From contig NZ_JACYXC010000001.1 in NCBI RefSeq assembly GCF_016031615.1, positions 2,356,001-2,420,000 on the forward strand: a stretch of 64,000 nucleotides of DNA. The letters are read 5' to 3'. Under the pieces are notes generated by a model. That model made no database searches. It saw only the letters and a list, made by a program, of their open reading frames with translations, and had not been told where the DNA came from. The number at the start of each line of letters is the position of its first letter. The stretch's first letter is position 1. The translations under genes were made by a program, and so were the position numbers. Shown piece by piece: positions 8,734-17,576 of this stretch. Source of the DNA: Streptomyces pactum. GTDB taxonomy: Bacteria; Actinomycetota; Actinomycetes; Streptomycetales; Streptomycetaceae.

Positions 8734-9809
8734 GCCGCGGTCCCCGGGTCGCCGGTGGCGGGGCGGTGGGCGGCCGGTACGCCGGCCCCCGGCAGGTCCG
8801 CTCCCGGTGCGCCGGCTCCGGGGGCGCCGGGCCGCCGGCCGCCGCCGGCCGGGTCGCCGGAAGCCGGGCCACCGGGGGCCGGACCGTCCGCGGCCGTGCC
8901 GTCCGCGGCCGGCACCAGCCCGGCGACGAGCCGCTCCAGCTCCCGCCCGTAGGCGACGAACGCCGCGGTCACCGCGTCACCGTCCGCGGCGACCCCCTCG
9001 TGCGGGCGGACGTCGAGGTGCGGCTCGATCGACCAGACGCCGGTGTAGCCGTGGTCCAGCAGCCGGGAGAGCACCTCGGCGACCCGGCAGTCGCCCCGCC
9101 CGGGCAGCGTGTAGCGCACGTCGTCGGGGGTGCCCACGGCGTCCTTGACGTGCACGTGCGCGATGTACGGGGCGATGTCGGGCAGCAGGTCCGCGGCCTG
9201 GTAGCCGTAGGCCACGCCGTTGCCGATGTCGAACAGCAGCCGGAGCGCCGGGCTGTCCACATGGCCGAGGAGTTCCAGCATCCGGTCGGCGCGGGTGCCC
9301 GCCCAGCCGGCGCAGTTCTCGTGCAGCAGCACCAGCCCGGCGTCCTCGGCGCGGGCGGTGAGTTCGGTCATCCGGGCCAGCACCTCGACCCGCCAGCGGG
9401 CCTCCGGCAGACCGTCGTTGGGGTACGACATGACGCGGACCCGGTTGGTGCCCAGGCGGGCGCAGCGGGCGGCGAGGATCTCCAGCTCCCGCAGGTCGTC
9501 GGCGAAGTCACCGGTGACCGGCCGTGCCCAGTTGGCGATCCGGGAGTCCACGCAGGTGACCGAGAGCCCGGCGGCGGCCAGCTCCCGCACCATCCGCTCG
9601 AACCCCACCTCGCCGAGGTCGGCGAGCGCGACGCCGTCCACGCTGCGCAGCTCCACGGTGTCCCAGCCGAGCGTGGTCAGGGCGGTGATCTGGGCGGCCA
9701 GTGGCGCGCCGGCCTCGTCGCCGATCCCGGCGAGCCGGACACCGGCCGGCAGCCGGCGGCTTCCCGGGCGGTCCGGGCGGCCGGCCGGCGAGGTCGGTTC
9801 AGGCGACAT
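8730..9809 (-). CDS. TIM-barrel sugar-phosphate isomerase/epimerase-like protein
   Basis: 359 aa in the AP-endonuclease-2 (xylose isomerase-like) fold. Seen: LGWDTVELRSVDG, VTCVDSRIANW, LLHENCAGWAGT with a metal-ligand Glu, LLFDIGNGVAYGY with a metal-ligand Asp, HVHVKDAVG with the His pair, and WSIEPHLD with the last Glu. These are the usual metal and substrate residues of IolE, IolI and hydroxypyruvate isomerase relatives. The last 60 residues are Gly/Pro/Ala repeats. The start lies inside the end of the preceding gene (overlap 9799-9809). Likely acts on an inosose- or ketose-like ring intermediate; reaction not determined. Confidence 0.86.
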   Translation of the reverse strand: MSPEPTSPAGRPDRPGSRRLPAGVRLAGIGDEAGAPLAAQITALTTLGWDTVELRSVDGVALADLGEVGFERMVRELAAAGLSVTCVDSRIANWARPVTGDFADDLRELEILAARCARLGTNRVRVMSYPNDGLPEARWRVEVLARMTELTARAEDAGLVLLHENCAGWAGTRADRMLELLGHVDSPALRLLFDIGNGVAYGYQAADLLPDIAPYIAHVHVKDAVGTPDDVRYTLPGRGDCRVAEVLSRLLDHGYTGVWSIEPHLDVRPHEGVAADGDAVTAAFVAYGRELERLVAGLVPAADGTAADGPAPGGPASGDPAGGGRRPGAPGAGAPGADLPGAGVPAAHRPATGDPGTAA

Positions 9810-11121
9810 GGCGGTGCTCCTCCCGGGTCCCGGCGGCCACCACGGCCGGACCGCCCACCACCGCCGGGTCACCGGCCCCCGGGTCTCCGGCCCCCGGGTC
9901 TCCGGGGCCGACGTCGCAGGGCACCGGTTCACCGGTCACCGGCCCGGCCGTGAACTCGTCCGGCCCGAGGCGGCCGGGCACGAACCCACCGGCCCCCGCC
10001 CCCGGCTCACCGGCCGTGAGCGCACCGGTCCCCGGCCCGCCGGTTACCGGTTCACCGGACCCCGGCACCCCGACCGCCGGTTCGCCGTGCGCCGGTTCGC
10101 CGGGCGGCCGGACCGGGCCGCCGTCCCCGGCCGCCGCACGGTGCTTGGCGGCCTCCAGCACCTCCACCACCCGGGCCTGGAGCTCGAAGTCGGCGGTGAA
10201 GCCGGCGCCGCCGGCGAAGTCCCGGTAGACCTGGAGCAGGCAGGCGTCCAGCGCCTCGTCGAGGAAGATGTCGTGTTCCTCGGGTCCCGCGTCCGGGGTG
10301 ATGCGCAGCTGCGCGTACGGGTCCTCGCCGCCGACCGGGTAGTGGCCCACCACGGTGCCCGCCTCGAAGTCGAGCACGATGCTCCGCTCCCGTACCGGGG
10401 ACACCAGGTCGGTGGCGATGCGGCTGACCGTGCCCCGCTCGTGCCGGATCGTCAGTTCGGCGGTGCCCATCCGGGGCGCCACGGCGGTGCCGGCCCGGGC
10501 GTCGGTCCAGTGGGCCCGGTGGACCCGCCCCGCACCGGCCAGCCGCAGCGCCACGCCCACCGAGTGCGGCATCTCGACGTCGAAGGCGGAGGGGTGGCCG
10601 GTGTCGGCCAGCGACCTGCGCAGCCGGGGCTTGCGCTGGTGGACGGTGATCCGGCGCAGGGCGCCCAGGTCCCCCGTGGTGACCAGCCGTTCCAGCCGCG
10701 CGGTGAGCGTGCTGTGCAGCCAGGGCGCGACCACGGCCAGGCGCAGCCGGTACCGGTCGCGCACCTGCCGCAGCGCCTCGACGGCCGCGGTACCGGTCCC
10801 GATGGGCTTCTCCACCAGGAAGTTGCGGAAGCCGAGTTCGGCGAACTCGGTGACGACCTGCGCCCGGGCGGTCGGCGGGGTGCAGACGTGGACCACGGTG
10901 GCGCCCGGGTCGAGCCGCTCGCGGGCGTCCTCCGGCGAGGCCACGGTGACCGGTCCGGGGGCCGCCCCGGCGGCGGGCCGGGCGATGTCGTAACCCAGCG
11001 GGGCGTCCGACGCGAACAGGGCCCCCGCGCCCGCCGTGTCCTCCAAGCGGAGTCTGCGGAGCACCGGCAGATGGAGTTCTCGCCCCGAGCGACCGAGCCC
11101 GACCAGGAGTGTGTGCAGCAC
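9799..11121 (-). CDS. Gfo/Idh/MocA-family oxidoreductase (copy 2), first gene of leftward operon
   Basis: 440 aa. Seen: LLVGLGRSGRELHLPVL (Rossmann), VHVCTPPTARAQV, and FLVEKPIGTG with the EKP catalytic lysine; DVEMPHSVGVAL has the second conserved His region. From about residue 330 the protein becomes a 110-residue Gly/Pro/Glu/Ala tail with repeats such as GDPGAGDPGAGDP. The GTG at 11121 follows a perfect GGAGGAG and is chosen over upstream in-frame starts for that reason. It heads an eight-gene run to ispG and shares a divergent control region with the methyltransferase. The ring substrate is unknown. Confidence 0.86.
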   Translation of the reverse strand: MLHTLLVGLGRSGRELHLPVLRRLRLEDTAGAGALFASDAPLGYDIARPAAGAAPGPVTVASPEDARERLDPGATVVHVCTPPTARAQVVTEFAELGFRNFLVEKPIGTGTAAVEALRQVRDRYRLRLAVVAPWLHSTLTARLERLVTTGDLGALRRITVHQRKPRLRRSLADTGHPSAFDVEMPHSVGVALRLAGAGRVHRAHWTDARAGTAVAPRMGTAELTIRHERGTVSRIATDLVSPVRERSIVLDFEAGTVVGHYPVGGEDPYAQLRITPDAGPEEHDIFLDEALDACLLQVYRDFAGGAGFTADFELQARVVEVLEAAKHRAAAGDGGPVRPPGEPAHGEPAVGVPGSGEPVTGGPGTGALTAGEPGAGAGGFVPGRLGPDEFTAGPVTGEPVPCDVGPGDPGAGDPGAGDPAVVGGPAVVAAGTREEHRHVA

Positions 11122-11155
11122 CGGGAACTCCTCCGTGAATTCGCGAAGTGGGGCG

Positions 11156-11194
11156 CCCACGCTACGCCCGGCCCGGCACCCGGGGCATTGGCAG
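11156..11194 (-). promoter_or_regulatory. Cluster promoter block for the leftward operon
   Basis: Minus-strand reading: CTGCCAATGCC, then TAGCGTGGG starting exactly 30 bases after the C. TAGCGT is a good Streptomyces -10. The same two boxes at the same distance lie before the methyltransferase and the CoA ligase. GGCAG-ATAA-CTGCC at 11190-11203 forms a small inverted repeat overlapping the upstream box. Confidence 0.6.
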
Positions 11195-11230
11195 ATAACT
11201 GCCTGCTCCTGCCCCCGTGCGCGCACTGAA

Positions 11231-11270
11231 TTGCCATGGCAGCGGCGGCCGGCGGATTCCTAGCGTGGGG
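11231..11270 (+). promoter_or_regulatory. Cluster promoter block for the methyltransferase operon
   Basis: TTGCCATGGCA (containing the palindrome TGCCATGGCA) is followed 30 bases later by TAGCGTGGGG. The block closely matches 21050-21011 read on the minus strand, including the flanking AATTGC and TTCC. The spacing is too long for an ordinary -35/-10 pair, so the upstream box is more likely an activator or repressor site. Confidence 0.6.
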
Positions 11271-11296
11271 GGCCGACGAGACGGAAGGGGTGCCCG

Positions 11297-12181
11297 ATGA
11301 GCATCGTCGAGAACGCCACCCGGAGCGGGTCCGCGGCCCGGGAGGACCGACCGGCCGGCGCACGCCCCGGGGAACATCCCGGCGAGGGGGCCGGGACACG
11401 TCCCGGGGAGTACGTCTTCGACCAGGCGTGGGACCGGGAGTCCGAGCGGCTGCGCACCAACGAGGCGATCTGGGACCCGGGCACCGTCGAGCGCCTGGAG
11501 CGCATCGGGGTGGCCGAGGGCTGGTCCGTGCTGGAGGTCGGGGCCGGCACCGGGTCGATCACCGGCTGGCTGTCGGAGCGGGTCGGCCCGCGCGGCCGGG
11601 TGGTCGCGGTCGACCTGGAGACCTCCCGGCTGGACTGGCTGCGGGCGCCCAACGTCGAGGCGGTGACCCTGGACATCCGCCACCAGGACCCGCCCCGGGA
11701 GGCGTTCGACCTGGTGCACGCCCGGATGGTCGTCCAGCACCTCCAGGACCGGCCCGGTGCCGTGGCACGGCTGGTCCGGGCGCTGAAGCCGGGCGGGGTG
11801 CTGTTCCTGGAGGACACCGACTCGCTGCCGCTGTTCCGCAGCGCGACCGGCGAGGACTTCCTGGCGGACGTGAAGGCCGCCGGGTACGGGCTGATGCGGC
11901 GCGCCGGACACGAGCCGCGCGGCGGCCACTTCGACCTGGCGGCCGTGCTCGACCTCGGGCTGGAGGAGGTCTCGGCGGAGGGGCGGGCGGTGATGGTGCG
12001 CGGCGGGTCCCACCAGGCCCGGCACTACATGCTGTGGCTGGAGTCGCTGCGGTCCCGGCTGCTGGCCCAGGGGCTGCTCGACGAGGAGCGGATCGAGGCG
12101 GCGCTGCGCGAGATGGCCGACCCGGCCAACCGCTGGCTGTCCCAGGTGCTCATCTCCACCATCGCCCGCAAGCCGCGCTGA
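11297..12181 (+). CDS. Class I SAM-dependent methyltransferase
   Basis: 294 aa. Seen: residues 70-90 hold motif I as LEVGAGTGSITGWLSERV, then GRVVAVDLE (acidic residue for the SAM ribose) and LVHARMVVQHLQDRPG (motif IV region), followed by LKPGGVLFLED. The first 35 residues are polar and probably disordered. ATG at 11297 follows GGAAGGGG. It is the first gene rightward from the shared promoter region and is followed by the UbiA gene after a 353-base spacer. It probably methylates an oxygen, nitrogen or carbon of the cluster product or of a quinone/phenol-like intermediate; the acceptor cannot be told from sequence. Confidence 0.9.
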   Translation: MSIVENATRSGSAAREDRPAGARPGEHPGEGAGTRPGEYVFDQAWDRESERLRTNEAIWDPGTVERLERIGVAEGWSVLEVGAGTGSITGWLSERVGPRGRVVAVDLETSRLDWLRAPNVEAVTLDIRHQDPPREAFDLVHARMVVQHLQDRPGAVARLVRALKPGGVLFLEDTDSLPLFRSATGEDFLADVKAAGYGLMRRAGHEPRGGHFDLAAVLDLGLEEVSAEGRAVMVRGGSHQARHYMLWLESLRSRLLAQGLLDEERIEAALREMADPANRWLSQVLISTIARKPR

Positions 12182-12534
12182 GCCACGCCGGGCCGGGCGC
12201 CCGGCCCGGCGCCGCCGCTCCCCGGCAGCCCCACCGCTCCCCACCGGCCACCGGCGGCCTCCCGATGACCGCCCCGGCTCCCCGGCGACCGCCCGCCGCG
12301 GCACCCGGGCGACCGTCGCGCCGCCCGCCGCACGGCATCCGGTCACCGCTCCGGCCCGCCCGGCGACCGTCTTCAGCTCCCCGGGCGACCACACCGGCCC
12401 CCTCGACGACCGTTCCGGCGCCCCGGGTGACCGTCCCGGCTCCCCCGGGTCACCGCCGTCGTCCCGGCCCGCACCCGGCGCGCCGTGCCGGGGCCCCCTT
12501 CCCCCGCCCGAACCCACCGAAAGGCAGCTGTCGC
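12182..12534 (+). other. Gene-free spacer of CGGCGACCG-like repeats
   Basis: Between the methyltransferase and UbiA. It repeats short words such as CCCCGGC(G/T)ACCG and CCGGCTCCCC. No convincing frame or T-tailed terminator is visible. UbiA has its own ribosome site (GAAAGG) at the end of the stretch. Confidence 0.5.
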
Positions 12535-13485
12535 ATGTCCGTAGCGAGCACGGTGCCGTCGTCCGACGTCCGAGGACGGCTGAGGGCCTACGTCAAGCTG
12601 GGCAAACTCTCCTTCTACGACTACTACCTGAGCGCCTTCCTGGTGTGGAGCGCGCTGCCGGGCCCGCTGGTGTGGGAGGGCCGGACCGCCGGCGTGCTGC
12701 TGCTCTACACCGCCGGGTACGTCGGCGTGGTCGCCGCCACCGTCGCACTGGACGACGTCACCGGCATCCGGGACGGCAGCGACGCGCGCAACTACACCCC
12801 GGAGACCGGCGCCCTGCGCGACCTGTCCCGCAAGCCGCTGCTGAGCGGCGCGCTCACCGTGCGCCAGGCCGAACTGTTCGGCTGGGGCGCGGCGGTGTGG
12901 GGGGCGCTGCTGTGGTCCGTCACCCTGACCGTGGCCCCGCACGCCGCGCCGTGGACGGCGGTGGCGATGCTGCTGGTGCTCGTCACCAACGTGCAGTACT
13001 CGTACGGGCTGAAGATCAGCTACCGCGGCGGACAGGAGCTGATCCTGCTCACCCCCGGGCTCGCCGTGCTCCTGCCGTACGCCCTGCTCACCGGTGAGGT
13101 GACCGGGCTGATCGTGCTGGAGACGGTGCTGTTCGGCCTGTGGTCGCTGCTGGTGTCCGTCTACTCCAACATGAACGACGTCGCCGGTGACCGGCTGGCC
13201 GGACGCCGCAACCTGGCGACCATGAGCAGCGAGGCCGGCTACCGGCGGATCGTGGTCGCCCTCCATCTGCTGGAACCGGCCGCGGTGGCGGTGGCCGTCG
13301 CGGCGGGGGCCGTCCCCGGCTGGTTCGCGCTGCTGGTCCTGCCGCTGCTGGCGGGCCGGGCGGCGCAGCTGCGCGCGGGCGTCCTCCGGCGGGACGTGCT
13401 GGTGGCGCGGCTGCTGGGCATCCGGCTGCACCGCTGGGGGGTGCCGGTCCTGCTGCTGGCCAACGTCTGGGCCGTCCACGTCTGA
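12535..13485 (+). CDS. UbiA-superfamily membrane prenyltransferase (or UbiA-type terpene cyclase)
   Basis: 316 aa with about eight or nine predicted membrane helices. Seen: first Asp motif ALDDVTGIRDGSD (residues 71-83) and second NDVAGDRLAGRR (about residue 205), the two Mg-diphosphate sites of the family; VQYSYGLKISYRGGQE lies between them. Known: UbiA proteins move a prenyl chain to an aromatic, quinone or other acceptor, and some members (PtmT3, EriG types) cyclise GGPP. The first motif has DD in place of the common ND. Inferred: it uses the product of the prenyl synthase at 22477-23556. No other terpene cyclase is visible in the window, so either role is open. Confidence 0.9.
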   Translation: MSVASTVPSSDVRGRLRAYVKLGKLSFYDYYLSAFLVWSALPGPLVWEGRTAGVLLLYTAGYVGVVAATVALDDVTGIRDGSDARNYTPETGALRDLSRKPLLSGALTVRQAELFGWGAAVWGALLWSVTLTVAPHAAPWTAVAMLLVLVTNVQYSYGLKISYRGGQELILLTPGLAVLLPYALLTGEVTGLIVLETVLFGLWSLLVSVYSNMNDVAGDRLAGRRNLATMSSEAGYRRIVVALHLLEPAAVAVAVAAGAVPGWFALLVLPLLAGRAAQLRAGVLRRDVLVARLLGIRLHRWGVPVLLLANVWAVHV

Positions 13486-13548
13486 GCCGGCGGCCGCGCG
13501 CCTCCGGGAGGTCGTCCCGCTCCGGGGCGGCCTCCCTCCGGACTTTCC

Positions 13549-13638
13549 GCCGGCCCGGACGCCGCACGACCCACCGGCCCCGGACGCCGTAGGGGCCGCC
13601 GGCCCGGACGCCGCACGACCCACCGGCCCCGGACGCCG
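13549..13638. repeat. Two direct copies of a 41-bp GC-rich unit, 49-bp period
   Basis: GCCGGCCCGGACGCCGCACG begins both copies (13549 and 13598), which look identical over 41 bases. They sit in the 318-base gap between UbiA and the MMPL gene, which otherwise holds only a possible promoter near 13690-13740 (ACTTTGCGGTACAGACTGTT). Confidence 0.8.
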
Positions 13639-13803
13639 CCACGGCCCGCCGGCCGCGGCACCGGACGACGCACCCGAAATTTCCGGGACAGCTTGCACCA
13701 CACCCACTTTGCGGTACAGACTGTTCCACACGGCTCGCCAACCTTCGCAACCGACCGCCGCGGGCGGCGTACCGCCCCGCGCGTCGCCGACAGGAGACCC
13801 GCA

Positions 13804-16068
13804 ATGCTCGACAGATTAGCCCGTCTGATCCTCCCCCGGCCGAAGAAGATCCTGCTCGCCGTGCTGATCGCGGTGTTGTGCGTGGGCGGCGCGTCGATGG
13901 GCCTCACCGACCGGCTGACCATGGGCGGGTACGAGAACGACGACACCGAGTCGGCCCGCACCCAGGCGGTGCTGGAGGAGGAGTTCGGGCAGGGACGGCC
14001 CAACCTGACCCTGGTGGTGAAGGACCCCCGGGGCGTGGACGACCCGGCCGTGGCCCGTGCCGGCCTGCGGCTCACCCGGGAGCTGGAGGACCACGAGCAC
14101 GTCGCCGGCGTCGCCTCCTACTGGTCCCTCGGCAAGGCGCCCGCGCTGCGCGGCTCCTCCGGCGACCAGGCCATGGTGACCGGTACCGTGCTGGGCGACT
14201 TCGACCAGGTCAACGACCGGGTGAAGGAGCTGAAGGAGACCTACACCGGCACCGTGCACGGCCTGGACGTCAAGCTCGGCGGCCTGGCCCTGATGAACTA
14301 CGAGAACACCGAGACGGCCGCCAAGGACGCCTCGCGCGCCGAGGGCCTGGTCTTCCCGCTGGTCCTGGTGGTGCTGGTGGTCATCTTCGGCTCGCTGGTC
14401 GCCGCCGCCCTGCCGCTGGCGGTCGCGCTCGCCACGCTGCTGCTGGTCTTCGGCCTGATGTTCGCCCTGACCTTCGTCTTCGAGGCGAACAACCTGCTGG
14501 TGAACATCACCACCTTCCTCGGCCTCGGTCTCGCCATCGACTACAGCCTGCTCTTCATCACCCGCTACCGGGAGGAGCTGGCCAGGGGCGCCGAGCGGGA
14601 CGACGCCATCCGGGCGACCATGCGCACCGTCGGCCGGACCGTCACCTTCTCCGCCGTCACCCTCGCGGTGGCGTTCCTCTCGCTGCTCGTCATGCCGTTC
14701 GGCATGTTCCGGTCGATCGCGGTCGGCGGCACCGCGACCACGCTCGCCGCGGCCGCCGCGACCCTGCTGATCGTGCCCGCGCTGCTCGCCTGGGCCGGGC
14801 CGCGGATCGACAAGCTGCGGCTGATCCGCCGCAAGCCGCGGCCCGAGGCGGCCGAGGGCCAGGGCTTCTGGCACCGGCTGGCGACCGTGGTCATGCGCCG
14901 TCCGGTGCCGCTGGCCGCCGGCGTGCTGGTGCTGATGGCCGTCCTCGCCTCGCCGGTGACGGACCTCAACATGCGGCTGGCGGACGAGCAGATGCTGCCC
15001 AAGTCGGCCCGGTCGGCGCAGGTCGCGAAGATCGTGGCCGAGGACTTCAACAACCGCGAGGCGCAGGCGATGCCGGTGGTCGCCCGGAACGTGGGCGCCC
15101 CCGCCGAGCGGCAGGAGGAGATCTCCTCGTACGCGGCGAAGCTCTCCGCCCTTCCCGACGTGGCCCGGGTGGACGCGCTCACCGGCACCTACGCCGAGGG
15201 CGAGCGGGTCGCCCCGCCCGGCCCGCCGGCGAAGCGGTTCGCCGGGGACGACGCCACCTACCTGTCGGTGGTGCCGGCCGTGGACGGGCTCTCCGACCGC
15301 GGCGAGGCCCTGGTGGACCGGGTCCGGGAGGCCGACGCGCCGTTCCCGGTCATCGTCGGCGGCCAGCCGGCCATCTCCGTGGACACCTTCGACCTGGTGG
15401 GCGAGAAGCTGCCCTATCTGCTGGGCATCCTCGCGGTGGGCACCTACATCCTGCTCTTCCTGCTCACCGGCAGCCTGCTGCTGCCGCTGATGGCGATGCT
15501 GCTGAGCCTGCTCAGCCTCAGCGCCACCTTCGGCTCCCTGGTGTACGTCTTCCAGGACGGCCATCTCCAGTGGCTGGTCGGTGACTTCATCAACACCGGG
15601 GCGATCACCTGGACCACCCCGATCCTGATCTCCACCCTGGCGTTCGGCCTCTCCATGGACTACGCGGTCTTCATCCTCTCCCGCGTCAAGGAGGAGTACG
15701 ACCGCACCGGGGACAACGAACTCGCGGTGGCGACCGGCCTGGAGCGGGTCGGCAAGGTGGTCACCTACGCGGCCGTCATCCTCTCGCTGGTCTTCATCGT
15801 GATGATCACCTCCGGCATCAGCTACATGAAGGCCCTGGGGCTCGGCGTCCCGCTGGCGATCCTGCTGGACGCCACCTTGATCCGCGGCATCCTGCTGCCC
15901 GCGGCCATGCGCCTACTGGGCGGGGCCTGCTGGTGGGCCCCCGGGCCGCTGCGCCGGCTGCACGACCGGTACGGCATCAGCGAGTCGGCGCCCGCGCCGG
16001 CCGGGGCGGGCACCACGGCCCCGGCCGGGACGCAGGAGCGGCGGGAGCGGGTGACCGGCCGGCTCTGA
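13804..16068 (+). CDS. MMPL-family (RND-type) transporter
   Basis: 754 aa. Seen: an N-terminal helix, a first extracytoplasmic domain, a block of helices (from LVFPLVLVVLVVIFGSL, about residue 185) with GLGLAIDYSLLF, a second extracytoplasmic domain, then a second helix block with AFGLSMDYAVFILSRVKEEY. The two G-x-x-x-D-Y-S/A motifs are the proton-relay Asp-Tyr pairs of MMPL proteins. ATG at 13804 follows ACAGGAGA. Known: MMPL proteins export lipids, polyketides and terpenoids or other hydrophobic products. Placed after UbiA it is the likely exporter or self-resistance gene of the cluster. A palindromic terminator follows. Confidence 0.93.
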   Translation: MLDRLARLILPRPKKILLAVLIAVLCVGGASMGLTDRLTMGGYENDDTESARTQAVLEEEFGQGRPNLTLVVKDPRGVDDPAVARAGLRLTRELEDHEHVAGVASYWSLGKAPALRGSSGDQAMVTGTVLGDFDQVNDRVKELKETYTGTVHGLDVKLGGLALMNYENTETAAKDASRAEGLVFPLVLVVLVVIFGSLVAAALPLAVALATLLLVFGLMFALTFVFEANNLLVNITTFLGLGLAIDYSLLFITRYREELARGAERDDAIRATMRTVGRTVTFSAVTLAVAFLSLLVMPFGMFRSIAVGGTATTLAAAAATLLIVPALLAWAGPRIDKLRLIRRKPRPEAAEGQGFWHRLATVVMRRPVPLAAGVLVLMAVLASPVTDLNMRLADEQMLPKSARSAQVAKIVAEDFNNREAQAMPVVARNVGAPAERQEEISSYAAKLSALPDVARVDALTGTYAEGERVAPPGPPAKRFAGDDATYLSVVPAVDGLSDRGEALVDRVREADAPFPVIVGGQPAISVDTFDLVGEKLPYLLGILAVGTYILLFLLTGSLLLPLMAMLLSLLSLSATFGSLVYVFQDGHLQWLVGDFINTGAITWTTPILISTLAFGLSMDYAVFILSRVKEEYDRTGDNELAVATGLERVGKVVTYAAVILSLVFIVMITSGISYMKALGLGVPLAILLDATLIRGILLPAAMRLLGGACWWAPGPLRRLHDRYGISESAPAPAGAGTTAPAGTQERRERVTGRL

Positions 16069-16088
16069 CCCCCTCCGCACCCCCTGAC

Positions 16089-16121
16089 GTGGCCGCCCGG
16101 GACCCCCGCCCGGGCGGCCAC
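16089..16121. terminator. Bidirectional hairpin terminator between MMPL and SDR genes
   Basis: GTGGCCGCCCGGG and its exact reverse complement CCCGGGCGGCCAC flank a seven-base loop. The site lies between two convergent genes, so it can serve both. Confidence 0.75.
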
Positions 16122-16159
16122 CGGCGCGTCGGCCTTCCGGCCGCCGGGTGCGCCGGGGC

Positions 16160-16876
16160 CTACCGCGTGGTGAAGGCGCCGCCGTTGACGTGGAGGGTCT
16201 GGCCGGTGATGTGCCGGGCGGCCGGGGAGGCGAGGAAGTGGGCCGTGCCGGCGATGTCGTCCACCGTGCCCGCCCTCTTGTTGTGCGTCTCCTCCACCAG
16301 CGCGCGGTGACGTTCCTCGCTCATCCCGCCGCGGAAGAAGTTGGTCCCCTCGATGTATCCGGCGGAGATGACGTTGCAGGTCACCCCGTGCGGAGCCAGC
16401 TCCGCGGAGAGGGAGGCGTTCCACGCGGCCAGCGCGGCCTTGGCCGCGCCGTAGGCGCCGCCACGGCGCTCGGCGCCGATCGAACCGACGCTGATGACGG
16501 ATCCGCCGCCGGCGAGCCGGTCCCGGACCGCCTCGGTGGTGAGCACCGCGGTCAGGAGGTTCTGCGCCAGGGCGGCCTGCCACCGGGTGTGCAGCGCGTC
16601 CAGGGGCGCTGCGCCGGCCGGGTCCGCCTCGGGCAGTCCACCGGCGGCGTTGACCAGGACGTCCAGCTGCCCGAGGCGGTCGGCGAACGCCGCGACCTGC
16701 GCCGGGTCGGTCGCGTCGCAGACGATGCCGCGCACCCCCAGCTCCTCGGCGGCCGGCCCGACGGTGCCGGCGTGACGTCCGGTGATGCAGACCTCCGCCC
16801 CGTCGGCGGCGAACCGCCGGGCGACGGCGCGCCCGATGCCGCTGGTTCCCCCGGTGACGACCACGATGCGGGCCAT
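16160..16876 (-). CDS. Short-chain dehydrogenase/reductase
   Basis: 238 aa, classical SDR length. Seen: cofactor motif TGGTSGIG (residues 8-15), NAAGG of the central sheet, catalytic Ser in SVISVGSIGAE, and the YGAAK Tyr/Lys pair. RHAGTV after the second strand has an Arg that suggests NADP(H). The ATG at 16876 follows GGAGGGA. It is divergent from a MarR gene with a perfect palindrome between them, so MarR probably controls it. It could be part of the cluster or an independent two-gene unit. Confidence 0.93.
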   Translation of the reverse strand: MARIVVVTGGTSGIGRAVARRFAADGAEVCITGRHAGTVGPAAEELGVRGIVCDATDPAQVAAFADRLGQLDVLVNAAGGLPEADPAGAAPLDALHTRWQAALAQNLLTAVLTTEAVRDRLAGGGSVISVGSIGAERRGGAYGAAKAALAAWNASLSAELAPHGVTCNVISAGYIEGTNFFRGGMSEERHRALVEETHNKRAGTVDDIAGTAHFLASPAARHITGQTLHVNGGAFTTR

Positions 16877-16899
16877 GGATCCCTCCTGACAACCGATAC

Positions 16900-16913
16900 G
16901 TTTAGACCTAAAC
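16900..16913. promoter_or_regulatory. MarR-type operator palindrome
   Basis: GTTTAG-AC-CTAAAC is a perfect inverted repeat in the 65-base gap between the divergent SDR and MarR genes. Its position, close to both starts, fits autorepression plus control of the SDR. Confidence 0.7.
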
Positions 16914-16941
16914 ATAGCCGGGACCGAGAGGGAATCACACC

Positions 16942-17487
16942 GTGGACGACGACGCCGGCGCAACGCCGGATCCGGTGACCACCCGTTCCGCCGCCGAAAT
17001 CGCCGCCGCCTGGCGGCGGGAGCGACCGGGCACCCCGACCGATTCGATCGAGATCGTCACCCCCATCTGGTGGCTGGCCAAGCTGTTCACCGACGACCGC
17101 AACCGGGCGCTGCGCGAGGCGGGGATCGACGCGGCCACCCTCGACCTGCTCTCCGTCATCCGCCGCTCCGGCCCGCCCTACACCCTCAGCACCCGCGAGA
17201 TCGCCCGGCGGACCCTGGTCACCGCCGGCGCCATCTCCCAGCGCGTCGCCCGGGCCGAACGCGACGGACTGGTGGAACGGGCACCGGCGGGCACCGGCCG
17301 CCGGACCGTCCTGGTGGCCCTCACGGACGCGGGCCACGCGCTCGTCGAGCGCTCCGTGGACACCGTGCTCGGCCGGGAGGCCGCACTCGTCAGCTGCCTG
17401 TCGGACGCCGAACGCGCCGCGCTCACCGAGCTGCTGGGCAAACTGATGGCCGATGTCCGGCGGCGCACGGCCCGGCAGGAGGACTGA
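16942..17487 (+). CDS. MarR-family transcriptional regulator
   Basis: 181 aa. Seen: a winged helix from about residue 60 to 140, with LSTREIARRTLVTAGAISQR as the recognition helix region and RRTVLVALTDAGHALV as the wing. The 40-residue N-terminal extension (TPTDSIEIVTPIWWLAKLF) is longer than in most MarR proteins and may help sense a ligand. The GTG at 16942 is used; there is little ribosome site. It faces the SDR across a GTTTAGACCTAAAC palindrome. Known: MarR proteins usually release DNA on binding a phenolic or drug-like ligand. Confidence 0.9.
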   Translation: MDDDAGATPDPVTTRSAAEIAAAWRRERPGTPTDSIEIVTPIWWLAKLFTDDRNRALREAGIDAATLDLLSVIRRSGPPYTLSTREIARRTLVTAGAISQRVARAERDGLVERAPAGTGRRTVLVALTDAGHALVERSVDTVLGREAALVSCLSDAERAALTELLGKLMADVRRRTARQED

Positions 17488-17576
17488 CCCTCTCTCGGCC
17501 CGCCCGGCCGCGACGGGGCAGCCGCGGGCCGGCTCCGGCAGCACCTCTCCGCCCGGTGGGGCCGGGGCCACGGGAC

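Noticed and set aside
12535..13485. Calling the UbiA gene a menaquinone or haem-O enzyme
   Set aside because: The context is a biosynthetic cluster with its own prenyl supply; no menaquinone or haem genes are nearby.
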